Notes: a model not told the origin generated them from the sequence alone. A stretch of 59,453 bases of DNA from Streptomyces sp. XM83C (GCF_023072675.1 NZ_JALLGL010000003.1:1-59453), one strand, 5' to 3'. Counted from the first letter of the stretch, positions 16,226 to 24,535 are shown. A program made the numbers and translations.

Positions 16226-17068
16226 TCAGACCTCGCTCTGCGGCTTCGCGCGGTCCGCCGCGTCGGCGCCCCGGCCGCCCGGCTTCGCCTTGCCGGTGAT
16301 CTTGCCGACGCGCTCCCCCACACCCCACGCCGTGACCCGCCACAGGGCCTCGACGAGGATGTCACGGCTCATCTTGGAGTCGCCCAGTTCCCGCTCGACG
16401 AAGGTGATGGGGACCTCGACGACATGGAACCCGGCCTTCACGGCGCGGCGGGCGAGGTCGACCTGGAAGCAGTAGCCCTGGGAGGCGACCTCGTCGAGGC
16501 CGAGGCCTTGGAGGGTCTCGCGGCGGAAGGCGCGGTAGCCGCCGGTGATGTCGCGCAGCGGCAGATCGAGCGCGAGGCGCGAGTAGAGGCTGCCGCCGCG
16601 GGAGATGAACTCGCGGGACTTGGGCCAGTTCACCACGCGCCCGCCCGGCACCCAGCGGGAGCCGAGGACCAGGTCGGCGCCCTTGAGCGCGGTGAGCAGG
16701 CGGGGCAGTTCCTCGGGCTGGTGGGAGCCGTCGGCGTCCATCTCGATCAGGACGCCGTAGTCGCGCTCCATGCCCCAGTGGAAGCCCGCGAGGTAGGCGG
16801 CGCCCAGACCCTCCTTGCCCTTGCGGTGCAGGACGTGCACCTGCTCGTCCTCGGCGGCCAGCTCGTCGGCGAGCTTGCCGGTGCCGTCCGGGCTGTTGTC
16901 GTCGGCCACGAGAACGTGCGCCTCGGGAACGGCCTTGCGCACCCGGCCGACGATGCTCTTGATGTTCTCCGCCTCGTTGTAGGTCGGGATGATCACCAAG
17001 GCTGTGCCGAGCGGACCGAACTGCCTCCCCTGGGCCTTGGCCTCGAGGGTCCCGTCGCCGTCGTTCAC
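16226..17068 (-). CDS. ppm1: Polyprenyl-phosphate mannosyltransferase (Ppm1 type)
   Basis: A 280-residue GT2 glycosyltransferase making polyprenyl-phosphate-mannose from GDP-mannose, the donor for O-mannosylation of secreted proteins. Motifs are VIIPTYNEAENI at 26-37, LVADDNSPDGTG at 53-64, EMDADGSHQPEELP at 110-123 (DxD-type metal site) and DITGGYRAFRRE near 174. It has no membrane domain, matching the standalone Streptomyces Ppm rather than the mycobacterial fusion. GTG 17068 follows GAAGGGGCA. In Streptomyces this enzyme is needed for phage phiC31 receptor glycosylation and affects antibiotic susceptibility. Confidence 0.92.
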   Translation of the reverse strand: MNDGDGTLEAKAQGRQFGPLGTALVIIPTYNEAENIKSIVGRVRKAVPEAHVLVADDNSPDGTGKLADELAAEDEQVHVLHRKGKEGLGAAYLAGFHWGMERDYGVLIEMDADGSHQPEELPRLLTALKGADLVLGSRWVPGGRVVNWPKSREFISRGGSLYSRLALDLPLRDITGGYRAFRRETLQGLGLDEVASQGYCFQVDLARRAVKAGFHVVEVPITFVERELGDSKMSRDILVEALWRVTAWGVGERVGKITGKAKPGGRGADAADRAKPQSEV

Positions 17069-17651
17069 TGCTGCCCCTTCATGTCAATACGCAGGGGACC
17101 ACCATAGTCGGCGCGCCCCGCACCGACGTGACAGGACGTACGTACGGCAGGCGGCGATTTGGGAAGAGCGGGGACAAGCGACCGCAATCGGGTCGCGATG
17201 TACGGCACCTCGGGCGCGGTCCTGCCCCGTGGCCCCGCTCCGCGAGCGGCCCGGCCGGGCGGCCGGTGCGGTGCCCGGGCGGCGGGTGCGGCGGATGGGG
17301 GCCCGGTGTCCTTCGGGCCGGCCCGGGACCCGCTGGCTGCGGATCGGCCGGGGCCGTTGTCTACTGAACGCCCGGGCCCCACCCGGGTCACACCTCCCCG
17401 ACCGGCCGGAACCTCCTTCGCCGGCGCGGGCACCGAGCCTGGCTCCCTGACCCGGCGGCGCTCGGCGAGTGCGGACGGTCGCCGGTCGGGCGTCCTGGGG
17501 TGGACCCGCCGAACCTACCGGCCCCGGACGGTCGCCTGTCAACAGCCGTTCGACCTGCACCGGAGCCCGTGCCCCGCAGGTCAGGGCGGGGGCGGCGCGG
17601 GGTGGACGACTCCGGGGCACCACCCTCGCGGCGCGGCGCCCGGCTCGTGGA
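17069..17651. other. Intergenic region, no gene seen
   Basis: A 583-base stretch between the ppm1 start and the amidohydrolase stop, both on the minus strand. Open frames on both strands are Arg/Pro/Gly-rich shadows without family resemblance or ribosome sites. It should contain the ppm1 promoter, but no clear consensus was found. Confidence 0.5.
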
Positions 17652-19253
17652 TCACTCGCCCGGCCGTACGTACACGGTCCGGCCGCCGACGACGGTGCGC
17701 AGACAGACCGGCAGTTCCTGGCCGGGGCTGAGGTCGGGCAGGCCGGGGGTGCCGGAACGGGGGTCGGTGGACCAGCGGGCCACGCGGTCGTCGGGAGCCT
17801 GCACCACCAGCTCGCCGGTGCGCCACACGGCGTAGTCCGCGGGCGCGCCGGGCACCAGGACGCCCGCGTCGTCGCGGCCGGCGGCGCGCCAGCCGCCGCG
17901 GGTGTGCGCCGTGAAGGCGGCGCGGACCGAGATCCGGTGCTCCGGGGTGCGGTGGAAGGCGGCGGCGCGGACGGTGCCCCACGGGTCGAGGGGGGTGACG
18001 GGGCTGTCGGAGCCGAAGGCGAGGGGTACGCCGGCGCGCAGCAGCGCGGCGAAGGGGTTGAGGGTGCGGGCGCGCTCGGCGCCGAGCCGCTGGGCGTACA
18101 TGCCGTCCTCGCCGCCCCACAGCGCGTCGAAGGCGGGCTGCACGGACGCGGTGAGGCCCAGCTCGGCGAAGGCCGCGATGGTCTCGGGGGTGACCATCTC
18201 GGCGTGTTCGACGCGGTGGCGGGCGGCGCGGACGCGGGCGAGGCCGATCTTCTCGGCGGCGGCGCGCACGCCGTCGATCACGGCGGTGACGGCGGCGTCG
18301 CCGATGGCGTGGAAGCCGGCCTGGATGCCGGCCTCGGTGCAGGCGACGACGTGCGCGGCGACGGCGTGGGTGTCGAGGTAGGCGGTGCCGGTGTGGGCGG
18401 CGTCGGCGTACGGCTCGTGCAGGCAGGCGGTGTGGGAGCCGAGCGCGCCGTCGGCGAAGAGGTCGCCCGCGGCACCGGCGGCGCCGAGTTCCCGGGCCCG
18501 TTCGACGTTCTGCTCGGCCCAGTAGCCGACGACGCGCGGGCCGGGTTCTTCGGCGGCGAGGGCGAGCAGGCCGGTGAAGTCGTCCTCGGAGGAGATCTCG
18601 GGGCCGCCGCACTCGTGGATCGTGCCGATGCCGAGGGAGGCGGCGCGGGCGAGGGCGGCGCGCTGGGCCTCGGTGCGCTGCTGCGGGCTCACGGCGGCGA
18701 AGGCGGCGGCGCGGGCGGCGTGGTGGGCGTCGGCGGTGAGGGGGCCGTCGACGGGGCCGATGCCGGGCACGAGATCGAGCAGGGCGGTGGTGACGACCGC
18801 GGAGTGGACGTCGATGCGGGACAGGTACAGGGGCCGTCCGCCGGTGGCCTCGTCGAGTTCGGCGCGGGTCGGGGGGCGTCCGCCGGGCCAGCGGGAGGCG
18901 TCCCAGCCGTGGCCGAGCAGGATCCGGTCGTGCGGGCGGGACGCGGCGAAGGCGCGGACGGCGTCGAGTGCCGCCTCCAGGGTGGGCGCGTCGGACAGGT
19001 CGAGGCCGGTGAGCGCGAGGCCGGTGCCGGTGGTGTGGACGTGGGCGTCGGTGAAGGCGGGGGTGACGAGGGCGCCGTCGAGGTCGATCACCTCGTCGAC
19101 GCCGGCGGCGAAGGCGTCCGCGGCGCCCTCGGAGCCGACCCAGGCGACCTGGCCGCGTTCGACGACCATGGCGGTGGCGAAGGGATCGGCGGGGCTGTGG
19201 ACCTCCCCGCGGCGCAGGAGGACGGTCTTCGGCTGGGCGGTGCGCTCACTCAT
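17652..19253 (-). CDS. Amidohydrolase (YtcJ-like metal-dependent hydrolase)
   Basis: A 533-residue cytoplasmic hydrolase of the amidohydrolase superfamily, YtcJ-like group (Amidohydro_3). Metal-site motifs are TDAHVHT near 66-72, HAIGDAA, the RVEHAEMV strand and the GSDSPVTPLDPWG aspartate; the loop LLGHGWDASRWPGGRPPTRAELDEA is also family-typical. ATG 19253 is preferred over GTG 19259. It follows the Lrp regulator by 47 bases on the same strand and is probably co-transcribed. The natural substrate (an amide, carbamate or cyclic amide) cannot be told from sequence. Confidence 0.88.
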   Translation of the reverse strand: MSERTAQPKTVLLRRGEVHSPADPFATAMVVERGQVAWVGSEGAADAFAAGVDEVIDLDGALVTPAFTDAHVHTTGTGLALTGLDLSDAPTLEAALDAVRAFAASRPHDRILLGHGWDASRWPGGRPPTRAELDEATGGRPLYLSRIDVHSAVVTTALLDLVPGIGPVDGPLTADAHHAARAAAFAAVSPQQRTEAQRAALARAASLGIGTIHECGGPEISSEDDFTGLLALAAEEPGPRVVGYWAEQNVERARELGAAGAAGDLFADGALGSHTACLHEPYADAAHTGTAYLDTHAVAAHVVACTEAGIQAGFHAIGDAAVTAVIDGVRAAAEKIGLARVRAARHRVEHAEMVTPETIAAFAELGLTASVQPAFDALWGGEDGMYAQRLGAERARTLNPFAALLRAGVPLAFGSDSPVTPLDPWGTVRAAAFHRTPEHRISVRAAFTAHTRGGWRAAGRDDAGVLVPGAPADYAVWRTGELVVQAPDDRVARWSTDPRSGTPGLPDLSPGQELPVCLRTVVGGRTVYVRPGE

Positions 19254-19300
19254 GGGCACCAGTGTCCCGCCCGGGGCGGGTGGGGCTGCGGGCAGGTCGG

Positions 19301-19741
19301 TCAGATCCGCGGCGGGCGTGCCTCGTACGGCGTGGACAGCACGACGGTGGTGCGGGTGGACACCCCGGCGAGCGAGCGTACGCGGGCGAGGAGTTCCTCG
19401 AGTTCGTGCGGGGTGGCCACGCGGACCTTGAGGATGTAGTTCTCGTCGCCGGCGACGCTGTGGCAGGCCTCGATCTCGGGGACGCCGGAGAGCCGGTCGG
19501 CGATGTCGTCGGGGGCGCTCGGGTCGAACGGCTTCACCGAGATGAACGCGGTCAGCGGCAGCCCGACGGCCTCCGGGTCGACGACGGCGGCGTAGCCGCG
19601 GATGACGCCCCGCTGTTCCAGCCGGCGCACCCGCTGGTGCACGGCCGATGTGGACAGGCCGGTGGCCTTGCCCAGGTCTGTGTAGCTCATCCGCCCGTCC
19701 TTGACGAGCAGCTGCACGATCTGACGGTCGAGCTCCTCCAT
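19301..19741 (-). CDS. Lrp/AsnC-family regulator
   Basis: A 146-residue feast/famine regulator. Residues 1-60 form the HTH (MEELDRQIVQLLVKDGRMSYTDLGKATGLSTSAVHQRVRRLEQRG) and 65-140 the RAM effector domain with VAGDENYILKVRV. ATG 19741 is chosen because the domain starts there; the frame continues 60 codons upstream without sense. It lies just upstream of the amidohydrolase gene and may control it in response to an amino acid. Another Lrp gene is at 50387-50839. Confidence 0.92.
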   Translation of the reverse strand: MEELDRQIVQLLVKDGRMSYTDLGKATGLSTSAVHQRVRRLEQRGVIRGYAAVVDPEAVGLPLTAFISVKPFDPSAPDDIADRLSGVPEIEACHSVAGDENYILKVRVATPHELEELLARVRSLAGVSTRTTVVLSTPYEARPPRI

Positions 19742-19929
19742 GGCGCAGAACCTACAGTGCCGCCGATCGCGTCGGATACCGGTGGTGGCGCGCGGGCCCA
19801 CGGTTCCGGACAGCGGCAGGGGCGGTTCTGACCCGATCGGGGGAACGGACGGGAGGGGGCGGCGTGGGGGACTCGGAGGCTTCGGTGGACACGCGCGCGC
19901 GGCATGTGACCAACGCCACACCCTTCGAA

Positions 19930-19967
19930 CGGTCTCCGTAATGTTCCCGTGATTACCCGGGAGACCG
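19930..19967 (+). promoter_or_regulatory. Two-part hairpin upstream of the 20035 gene
   Basis: CGGTCTCC (19930-19937) pairs with GGAGACCG (19960-19967), and directly inside GTAAT (19938-19942) pairs with ATTAC (19952-19956), leaving a 9-base loop and a small bulge. It lies about 68 bases before the ATG at 20035. It could be an RNA leader structure or a dyad operator; no family recognised. Confidence 0.5.
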
Positions 19968-20034
19968 GACGGGAAGTGCTTGCTGTGGTCGAGGCCGCAG
20001 CGCCTTCACGGCCCAGCCCGAGGGGGAGAATCCC

Positions 20035-20469
20035 ATGCAGAGTCTTAAGCGCCCTGGTCGTTCTGTGTCCAAGAGGCAGCAGCCGGTCGTCGAGCCCGAG
20101 CCGGAGGGCGTCGAACCCGACGCCTTCGAGGACGACGACTACGACGCGTACGACACCTTCGAGATGTACCGGGTGATCTGCCCGGACTGCGCGCAGCCGA
20201 TCGCGCTGCTGGCCGGCGAGGAGGTCCTGCCGGAGCACGCGCTGTGTGCCTCGCCGTGGAACCCGTTCGGCCTCACGGTGTGCGCGGGCACCGGCCGCCG
20301 CGCCTCCGAGGCCCGGCCCGCGGACGAGACCGTGGAGCCCCAGGAGCAGGACACGGCCCTGCTGCTGACGCTGCCTCAGGGGCTGGACTGGCGGATGCAG
20401 CCCTTCTCGCACGTCGGCGGCCCGGGTTCACGCCCGATGCGCATGCCGTCGATGCGCCGGGCGGCCTGA
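20035..20469 (+). CDS. Conserved hypothetical protein with a C-x2-C motif
   Basis: A 144-residue protein I cannot assign to a named function. The N-terminus is basic and then highly acidic (EPEPEGVEPDAFEDDDYDAYDTFE). A central VICPDCAQPIALL (C-x2-C) with later cysteines in ALCASPWNPFGLTVCAG suggests a small zinc-binding fold. The C-terminus is RPMRMPSMRRAA. ATG 20035 has a strong AGGGGGAGA site and codon use is typical of expressed Streptomyces genes. No signal peptide or membrane segment. Confidence 0.8.
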   Translation: MQSLKRPGRSVSKRQQPVVEPEPEGVEPDAFEDDDYDAYDTFEMYRVICPDCAQPIALLAGEEVLPEHALCASPWNPFGLTVCAGTGRRASEARPADETVEPQEQDTALLLTLPQGLDWRMQPFSHVGGPGSRPMRMPSMRRAA

Positions 20470-20772
20470 GCGCCGTCGCGCGCGGCCGGGCGGCCCGACC
20501 CGCCGGCCGGCCCGAGCCATTCGACGTGCCCCGCACGGAAACGGCCGCGGGACCGTCGCCGTCCGCCCCCGCCGTACGCCCCGGAGGCTTCCGGGGCACC
20601 GGTTCCATTCCGCGCACCGGCCCGCTGAGTGCGACGGTGCGCGGATTCCGTTGTACGGCGGGCAAGTTGACGTCCTGTCGGACAGGGCGGGCTCGGCGGC
20701 GGGAGCGCGCGCGAACTCAGAGTCGATTCCGGGAGCCGGTGACCTGTCCGCCCCACGGCGCGTTGCCCTGGT
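20470..20772. other. Intergenic region with a small palindrome
   Basis: A 303-base gap. The only clear element is CCTGTC-G-GACAGG at 20674-20686, directly after TTGACG at 20667-20672, a possible operator over a -35 element for the gene at 20773; no good -10 was found. No coding sequence is supported. Confidence 0.4.
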
Positions 20773-21027
20773 ATGACCCGAACCTCTACGGTGACCGGAC
20801 ATCAGCGTCTCGTCTTCGTCCCGGCACCCGCAGAATCGGTTCCCCGGGCCGACGTCTCGCGGCAGCCCCAGGACCCGCCCATCTACCGGGAGTTGATGCG
20901 GACGTGGGCCGAGCGGGGCCGCACCCTGCCGGGCCGTCACGACCCCGAGTGGGTGCGGCTGGCGGCGCCCCTGGTCCGACCGGGGCAGTTCAGCGGGTTC
21001 CGGTTCGCGCCCGACGGCGAGCGGTGA
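20773..21027 (+). CDS. Small hypothetical protein
   Basis: An 84-residue protein, Arg/Pro-rich, with the body IYRELMRTWAERGRTLPGRHDPEWVRLAAPLVRPGQF. Codon third positions are strongly G/C-biased as in neighbouring genes, which supports it being real. No domain, membrane segment or signal peptide is recognised. It ends 76 bases before the convergent TetR gene. Confidence 0.65.
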   Translation: MTRTSTVTGHQRLVFVPAPAESVPRADVSRQPQDPPIYRELMRTWAERGRTLPGRHDPEWVRLAAPLVRPGQFSGFRFAPDGER

Positions 21028-21103
21028 TCACCGAGCGCCTGGCCGGGCGGGTGCCCTCCGCGCGTACCGCGCCGAGCGCCTCCCCCGCGACGGAGCCCAC
21101 CGG

Positions 21104-21769
21104 CTATGTGCCGTCGCGGCGGGCCGGCGGCGGGGCCGGCAGGGAGGGTTCCAGCTCCTCGACGGCCCGCAGGGTGCCCCCGAGCATCTTGACCAGCAGT
21201 TCGCACATCGTCGCGCGGGACAGCTCGGGCCGGTCGATCCAGTCGAGGGTGGCCCCCTCGACCGCGCACACCCAGGCGAGCAGGCCCGTACGGGCGGCCG
21301 GCGCGATGTCGCCGTGCCCGTAGGCGCCCTCGGCGATGGTCGCGACGATCGCCTCGCGCACCGAGTCCCGCACGGCGTGCACCTCGGCGTCGAAGCCGAC
21401 GCCGCCGCTGACGATGGTGCGGTAGGCGGCGTGGTTGTGCTCGGCGTAGCGCAGATAGCCGTCGATGGTGCGGTGCACACGATCCACCTGGGGCAGGTCG
21501 GTGCCGCTCGCCGCGAAGGTCACCAGGTCGGCGACGGAGTCCTGGACGATGGCCAGGTAGTAGCCGCGTTTGGACTGGAAGTAGTAGTAGATCAGCCCCT
21601 TGGCGACACCGGCGTGGCGGGCGATGTCGTCCATGGAGAGGGCGTCGTACGACGTGTCGGCGAACAGCTTCCGCCCGATCGCGAGGAGCTCGGCGCGGCG
21701 GGCCAGCGAGCGCTCGGTGCCGCGGGCCCGGGGGCGGGGGACGGCGTCGTACTGACGGCTGATGTTCAC
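21104..21769 (-). CDS. TetR-family regulator
   Basis: A 221-residue regulator. The N-terminal HTH reads LLAIGRKLFADTSYDALSMDDIARHAGVAKGLIYYYFQSKRGYYLAIV at about 29-76, and the C-terminal domain is helical and ligand-binding. GTG 21769. The nearest upstream gene on the same strand is the small membrane protein at 21858; the target is unknown. The ligand pocket cannot be predicted. Confidence 0.92.
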   Translation of the reverse strand: MNISRQYDAVPRPRARGTERSLARRAELLAIGRKLFADTSYDALSMDDIARHAGVAKGLIYYYFQSKRGYYLAIVQDSVADLVTFAASGTDLPQVDRVHRTIDGYLRYAEHNHAAYRTIVSGGVGFDAEVHAVRDSVREAIVATIAEGAYGHGDIAPAARTGLLAWVCAVEGATLDWIDRPELSRATMCELLVKMLGGTLRAVEELEPSLPAPPPARRDGT

Positions 21770-21857
21770 TTTCGACCCTGGATTCCTGCGGGCGGCGGGA
21801 CCCCCGCAGTATGTCAGGTCGGCTATGTCTCAGGTCACAGCGGACCGGTGTCCGGGG

Positions 21858-21998
21858 TCACACCAGCCCGAGCTGGGTGACGAGCATCGCCAGGACCACC
21901 ACGAGGGTCCAGCCCAGGGCGTGTTCGAGGATGTTCGGTCCGTCCTCGCGCGGCCCTCCGGTGCGGGCGCGGGCGGCGGTGGCGGAGTGTGCGCTCAT
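21858..21998 (-). CDS. Very small single-pass membrane protein
   Basis: A 46-residue open frame with a polar N-terminus (SAHSATAARARTGGPREDGPNILEH) and one C-terminal membrane helix (ALGWTLVVVLAMLVTQLGLV). Codon use is strongly biased and GAGCGAGA precedes ATG 21998. Function unknown. It lies between the peptidase and TetR genes on the same strand. Confidence 0.6.
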   Translation of the reverse strand: MSAHSATAARARTGGPREDGPNILEHALGWTLVVVLAMLVTQLGLV

Positions 21999-22102
21999 GG
22001 TGTCTCGCTCGGGTCGTGCGGTTGCGTGCGGTCGACCCGTCCACCTTGCCACCGTCCGCGCCCGGCGCGGAGGGAGAGGTTCCTCACGTGGCCCGCGTCA
22101 CG

Positions 22103-23455
22103 TCAGCGGATGCCGACGGCGGCGAGCGCCTTGCGCTGGACCGGGCTGGGGTGCGCCGGGAAGTAGAGGTAGCAGACACCGCCGGTGCCGGAGACGACCT
22201 TGCCGGAGGCGTTGTACCGCTTGGTGCGCAGCCAGATGTTCTCGAACTCGCGGCGCCGGTACACACGCCGCACGGAGTCGTTGCTGGGCGAGGCGGGGTC
22301 GTTGGCGATGACGTCGCCGTCGGCGGTGAAGCCGATCACCGTCATCAGATGCCCGGAGGTGCCGTACCCGGCCCCGGTCAGCTCGGTGCTGAGGAACGAC
22401 TGGGAGGTGATGGCGGGGATGCCCGCGGCGATCAGCATCTCCAGGTCGGTGAGGGAGCCCAGGCGGGTCACGACGCCCTGGAGGCCGTCGAAGGTGGCGG
22501 CGTAGGCGGCGTTGAACGGCCAGTTGCCGCATCCCGCGTACTGATGATCGTAGGTGTGGCGGGCGGCGTGGCAGATCTGCGGGTCGGCGTACGTGGGATC
22601 GACCCAGGACAGCTGCTCGGGGGTGAGCCGGCCGCCCCAGTACTCGATGATCATCTGCGAGGAGCTGGGGCTGCACCAGGCCTCGCCGCCGTTGTCGTAC
22701 TCGGGGTACTGGCCCTTGTGGATCTCCTGCGAGTAGCGCGGGACGCGCAGTTCGCGGGCGAGAGCCGGGGTGCTGGCGGGGACCTCGAAGCGGTCGGGGA
22801 TGTCGGAGCCCATCGCTCCGACCCGCCACACCTTCGGGGTGGTGCCGGACCCTGGGCGGCGGTACAGCGTCAGGCGCAGCCGGTACGAGAGCAGGCGCAG
22901 GCCCGAGGCCGGGTCGTCGATGGCGAAGGTGTCCGTCCAGATGCTGCTCCTGCCGTCGCTCTGGTCGTCGACGGAGGTACGGCGGATGTCCTGGTCGCCT
23001 GCGGCCCAGCGGCCCATCACGTACCAGGGCGTGGTGGTGCCGTCGGAGTAGATGCCCTGGAGTTCGGTCTGGAGCCAGGTGCCGGCGGGGGTGTGCGCGT
23101 TCCAGGAGGCGATGACCTCGGTGGCGGGCACGCGGAGCCGGTGGACCGGCGAGGCCCAGGTGGCGTACTCCCAGGCGGCGGTGGTGCCCGTGTGCGGGTC
23201 GGTGTAGTCGGTGGTGCCGGCCGGCGTGCCGATCACGAGGCCGGGACGGGCGCCCGCGACGGCCCGGGTGCCGTGCGTGGTGCCGCCGCGCCAGTCGGTG
23301 TACGTCGTCCAGGCGCGGTAGTCGACGGGTCGGGCCGGGGCCGTCCTGCCGCGGTGCCCGGCGGCGGTGGCGGTGCCGGCGAGGGCGGGTACGGCCGCGA
23401 CGGCGGCCACGGCGGTCAGCAGCGTTCTGCGGGACGGCTGTTCGGCTCTGCTCAT
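22103..23455 (-). CDS. Tat-exported C39-family peptidase-like protein
   Basis: A 450-residue secreted protein. The N-terminus has a twin-arginine signal, SRRTLL at 8-13, a hydrophobic Ala/Val core and an ATAA cleavage area. A beta-rich middle region precedes a papain-like C39 domain: GGEAWCSPSSSQMIIEYWG holds the likely nucleophile Cys, SGHLMTVIGF the His and VIANDPA the Asp. Family members are double-Gly-type or Peptidase_C39_2 cysteine peptidases; the substrate is unknown. ATG 23455 is the first start compatible with the signal. A DasR-like site lies about 130 bases upstream. Confidence 0.85.
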   Translation of the reverse strand: MSRAEQPSRRTLLTAVAAVAAVPALAGTATAAGHRGRTAPARPVDYRAWTTYTDWRGGTTHGTRAVAGARPGLVIGTPAGTTDYTDPHTGTTAAWEYATWASPVHRLRVPATEVIASWNAHTPAGTWLQTELQGIYSDGTTTPWYVMGRWAAGDQDIRRTSVDDQSDGRSSIWTDTFAIDDPASGLRLLSYRLRLTLYRRPGSGTTPKVWRVGAMGSDIPDRFEVPASTPALARELRVPRYSQEIHKGQYPEYDNGGEAWCSPSSSQMIIEYWGGRLTPEQLSWVDPTYADPQICHAARHTYDHQYAGCGNWPFNAAYAATFDGLQGVVTRLGSLTDLEMLIAAGIPAITSQSFLSTELTGAGYGTSGHLMTVIGFTADGDVIANDPASPSNDSVRRVYRRREFENIWLRTKRYNASGKVVSGTGGVCYLYFPAHPSPVQRKALAAVGIR

Positions 23456-23576
23456 CGGCGAAAACCCCCATGTGTCCGGGTCGGGGCAGGTCCAGTGGAC
23501 GGTCAAGTCCGGGTGTGTGCGCCAACTATGGCGGCACGCGGGCGCTCCTGCCAGCACCTCGGGGCATGACAAGCCC

Positions 23577-23598
23577 ACCAATATTGGTCTGCACCACT
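23577..23598. promoter_or_regulatory. Palindrome and DasR-like site upstream of the C39 peptidase
   Basis: ACCAATATTGGT at 23577-23588 is a perfect 12-bp palindrome. Overlapping it, ATTGGTCTGCACCACT at 23583-23598 matches the DasR consensus (AGTGGTCTAGACCACT) at 13 of 16 positions. DasR represses chitin and N-acetylglucosamine genes in Streptomyces. It lies between the divergent peptidase and kinase genes. The assignment is by consensus only. Confidence 0.45.
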
Positions 23599-23615
23599 GG
23601 CGCGACCTGGGCGGA

Positions 23616-23691
23616 GGCACCCTCCACGCGCGCGTGCCACGGACCGCACCGGCGAGATCGCCGCGCTGCCGCTCGGGCACCCTCCACGCGC
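23616..23691 (+). repeat. 16-bp direct repeat, 60 bases apart
   Basis: GGCACCCTCCACGCGC occurs at 23616-23631 and 23676-23691, exactly 60 bases apart, in the gap between the C39 peptidase and kinase genes. It may be a pair of operators or a local duplication. Confidence 0.6.
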
Positions 23692-23765
23692 CTGCCACGC
23701 CGCCCGTGGCGTCCGTCGGGGCCCCGTAGACTCGGCGCGGTCCTGTCGTACCCACCCCGGGAGCG

Positions 23766-24380
23766 GTCATCGAGCACCTCGCCGCCTTCCTGCGCCGGCT
23801 GCCGCCGTCCTGCGGTCCGGTCCGGCTGATCGCCGTCGACGGGCACGCCGGGTCCGGGAAGTCGACCTTCGCCGCACGGCTCGCCGAGGCGCTCGGCGGC
23901 GCACCGGTGCTGCACCTCGACGACATCGCCAGCCATACGGAGCTGTTCGCCTGGACGGAGCGGCTGCGCGAGCAGGTGACCGATCCGCTGTCGCAGGGAC
24001 GGACCGCTCACTACACGCCGTACGACTGGCGCGCCCGGCGCTTCGGTGAGCCGCGCGCCCTGCCCGCCGCGCCGGTGGTCCTCGTCGAAGGTGTGGGCGC
24101 GGGGCGGCGCGCGCTGCGGGGGCTGCTCGCCCGGCTGCTGTGGATGGACGTACCCGCCAAGACGGCGTGGACCCGCGGGCGGGCGAGGGACGGGGCGGAA
24201 CAGCGGGAGTTCTGGGACGGCTGGGTCGAAGCCGAGCGGGAGCACTTCGCGAAGGACCCTTCACGCCCGTACGCGCATCTGCTGGTGCGGCAGGTGCCCC
24301 AGGGGTACGAGGTGCTGCCGGGGCCCGCCGCGGAGCACCCGGTCATCACCCATGGTGACGGGCCACCCCCGATGTGGTGA
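23766..24380 (+). CDS. P-loop nucleoside/uridine-kinase-like protein, start codon unclear
   Basis: The frame encodes about 204 residues with a P-loop kinase fold: LIAVDGHAGSGKSTFAARLAEAL (Walker A GHAGSGKST), HLDDI, PVVLVEGVGAGRR (Walker-B-like) and an Arg-rich lid. It resembles uridine-kinase-like ATPases of Streptomyces; the substrate is unknown. There is a problem: no ATG, GTG or TTG lies in frame between the stop at 23727 and the P-loop. Candidate starts are ATC 23769, five bases after GGGAG, or CTG 23790. Codon 23766 is GTC where GTG would be expected. The first standard start (GTG 23907) would delete the P-loop. Confidence 0.65.
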   Translation, partial: VIEHLAAFLRRLPPSCGPVRLIAVDGHAGSGKSTFAARLAEALGGAPVLHLDDIASHTELFAWTERLREQVTDPLSQGRTAHYTPYDWRARRFGEPRALPAAPVVLVEGVGAGRRALRGLLARLLWMDVPAKTAWTRGRARDGAEQREFWDGWVEAEREHFAKDPSRPYAHLLVRQVPQGYEVLPGPAAEHPVITHGDGPPPMW

Positions 24381-24429
24381 AGTGGTGAAGACCCTTGCGC
24401 GGGAAGTTGCGTGAGGCTCCCAACTCCGC

Positions 24430-24459
24430 TTGACCCAGGGCCCGTACAGGTCTTACGTT
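24430..24459 (+). promoter_or_regulatory. Promoter of a candidate small RNA
   Basis: TTGACC at 24430-24435 and TACGTT at 24454-24459 are separated by 18 bases, a good vegetative (HrdB-type) Streptomyces promoter. Transcription would start near 24465 and reach a strong hairpin ending at 24532. Confidence 0.6.
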
Positions 24460-24464
24460 CTCAA

Positions 24465-24535
24465 TGTGCGGCTTTCGACAGCCGCCGGCAGACGCGAAGC
24501 CCCCGGTTGTTCCCCCGTGATCGGGGGCTTCGTTC
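24465..24535 (+). ncRNA. Candidate small RNA of about 70 nucleotides
   Basis: Downstream of a good promoter the sequence forms hairpin 1, GCGGCT-TTCGAC-AGCCGC, and then a longer terminator-like hairpin: 11-base arms CGAAGCCCCCG (24495-24505) and CGGGGGCTTCG (24522-24532) around a 16-base loop containing CCCCC. No open frame with a ribosome site lies between promoter and hairpin, and the next gene starts about 290 bases later. I cannot match it to a known RNA family; the C-rich loop recalls the actinobacterial 6C RNA, but the first loop lacks a C run. Confidence 0.5.

Noticed and set aside
17084..17623. 179-codon minus-strand gene upstream of ppm1
   Set aside because: Arg/Pro/Gly-rich, no ribosome site, no family resemblance; typical shadow in high-G+C intergenic DNA.
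21022..21033. Perfect palindrome CGGTGATCACCG at the end of the 20773 gene
   Set aside because: It overlaps the stop codon and is short enough to occur by chance in this composition; no regulatory context.
24465..24535. Firm assignment as 6C RNA
   Set aside because: The second loop is C-rich, but the first hairpin loop (TTCGAC) lacks the C run that defines that family.
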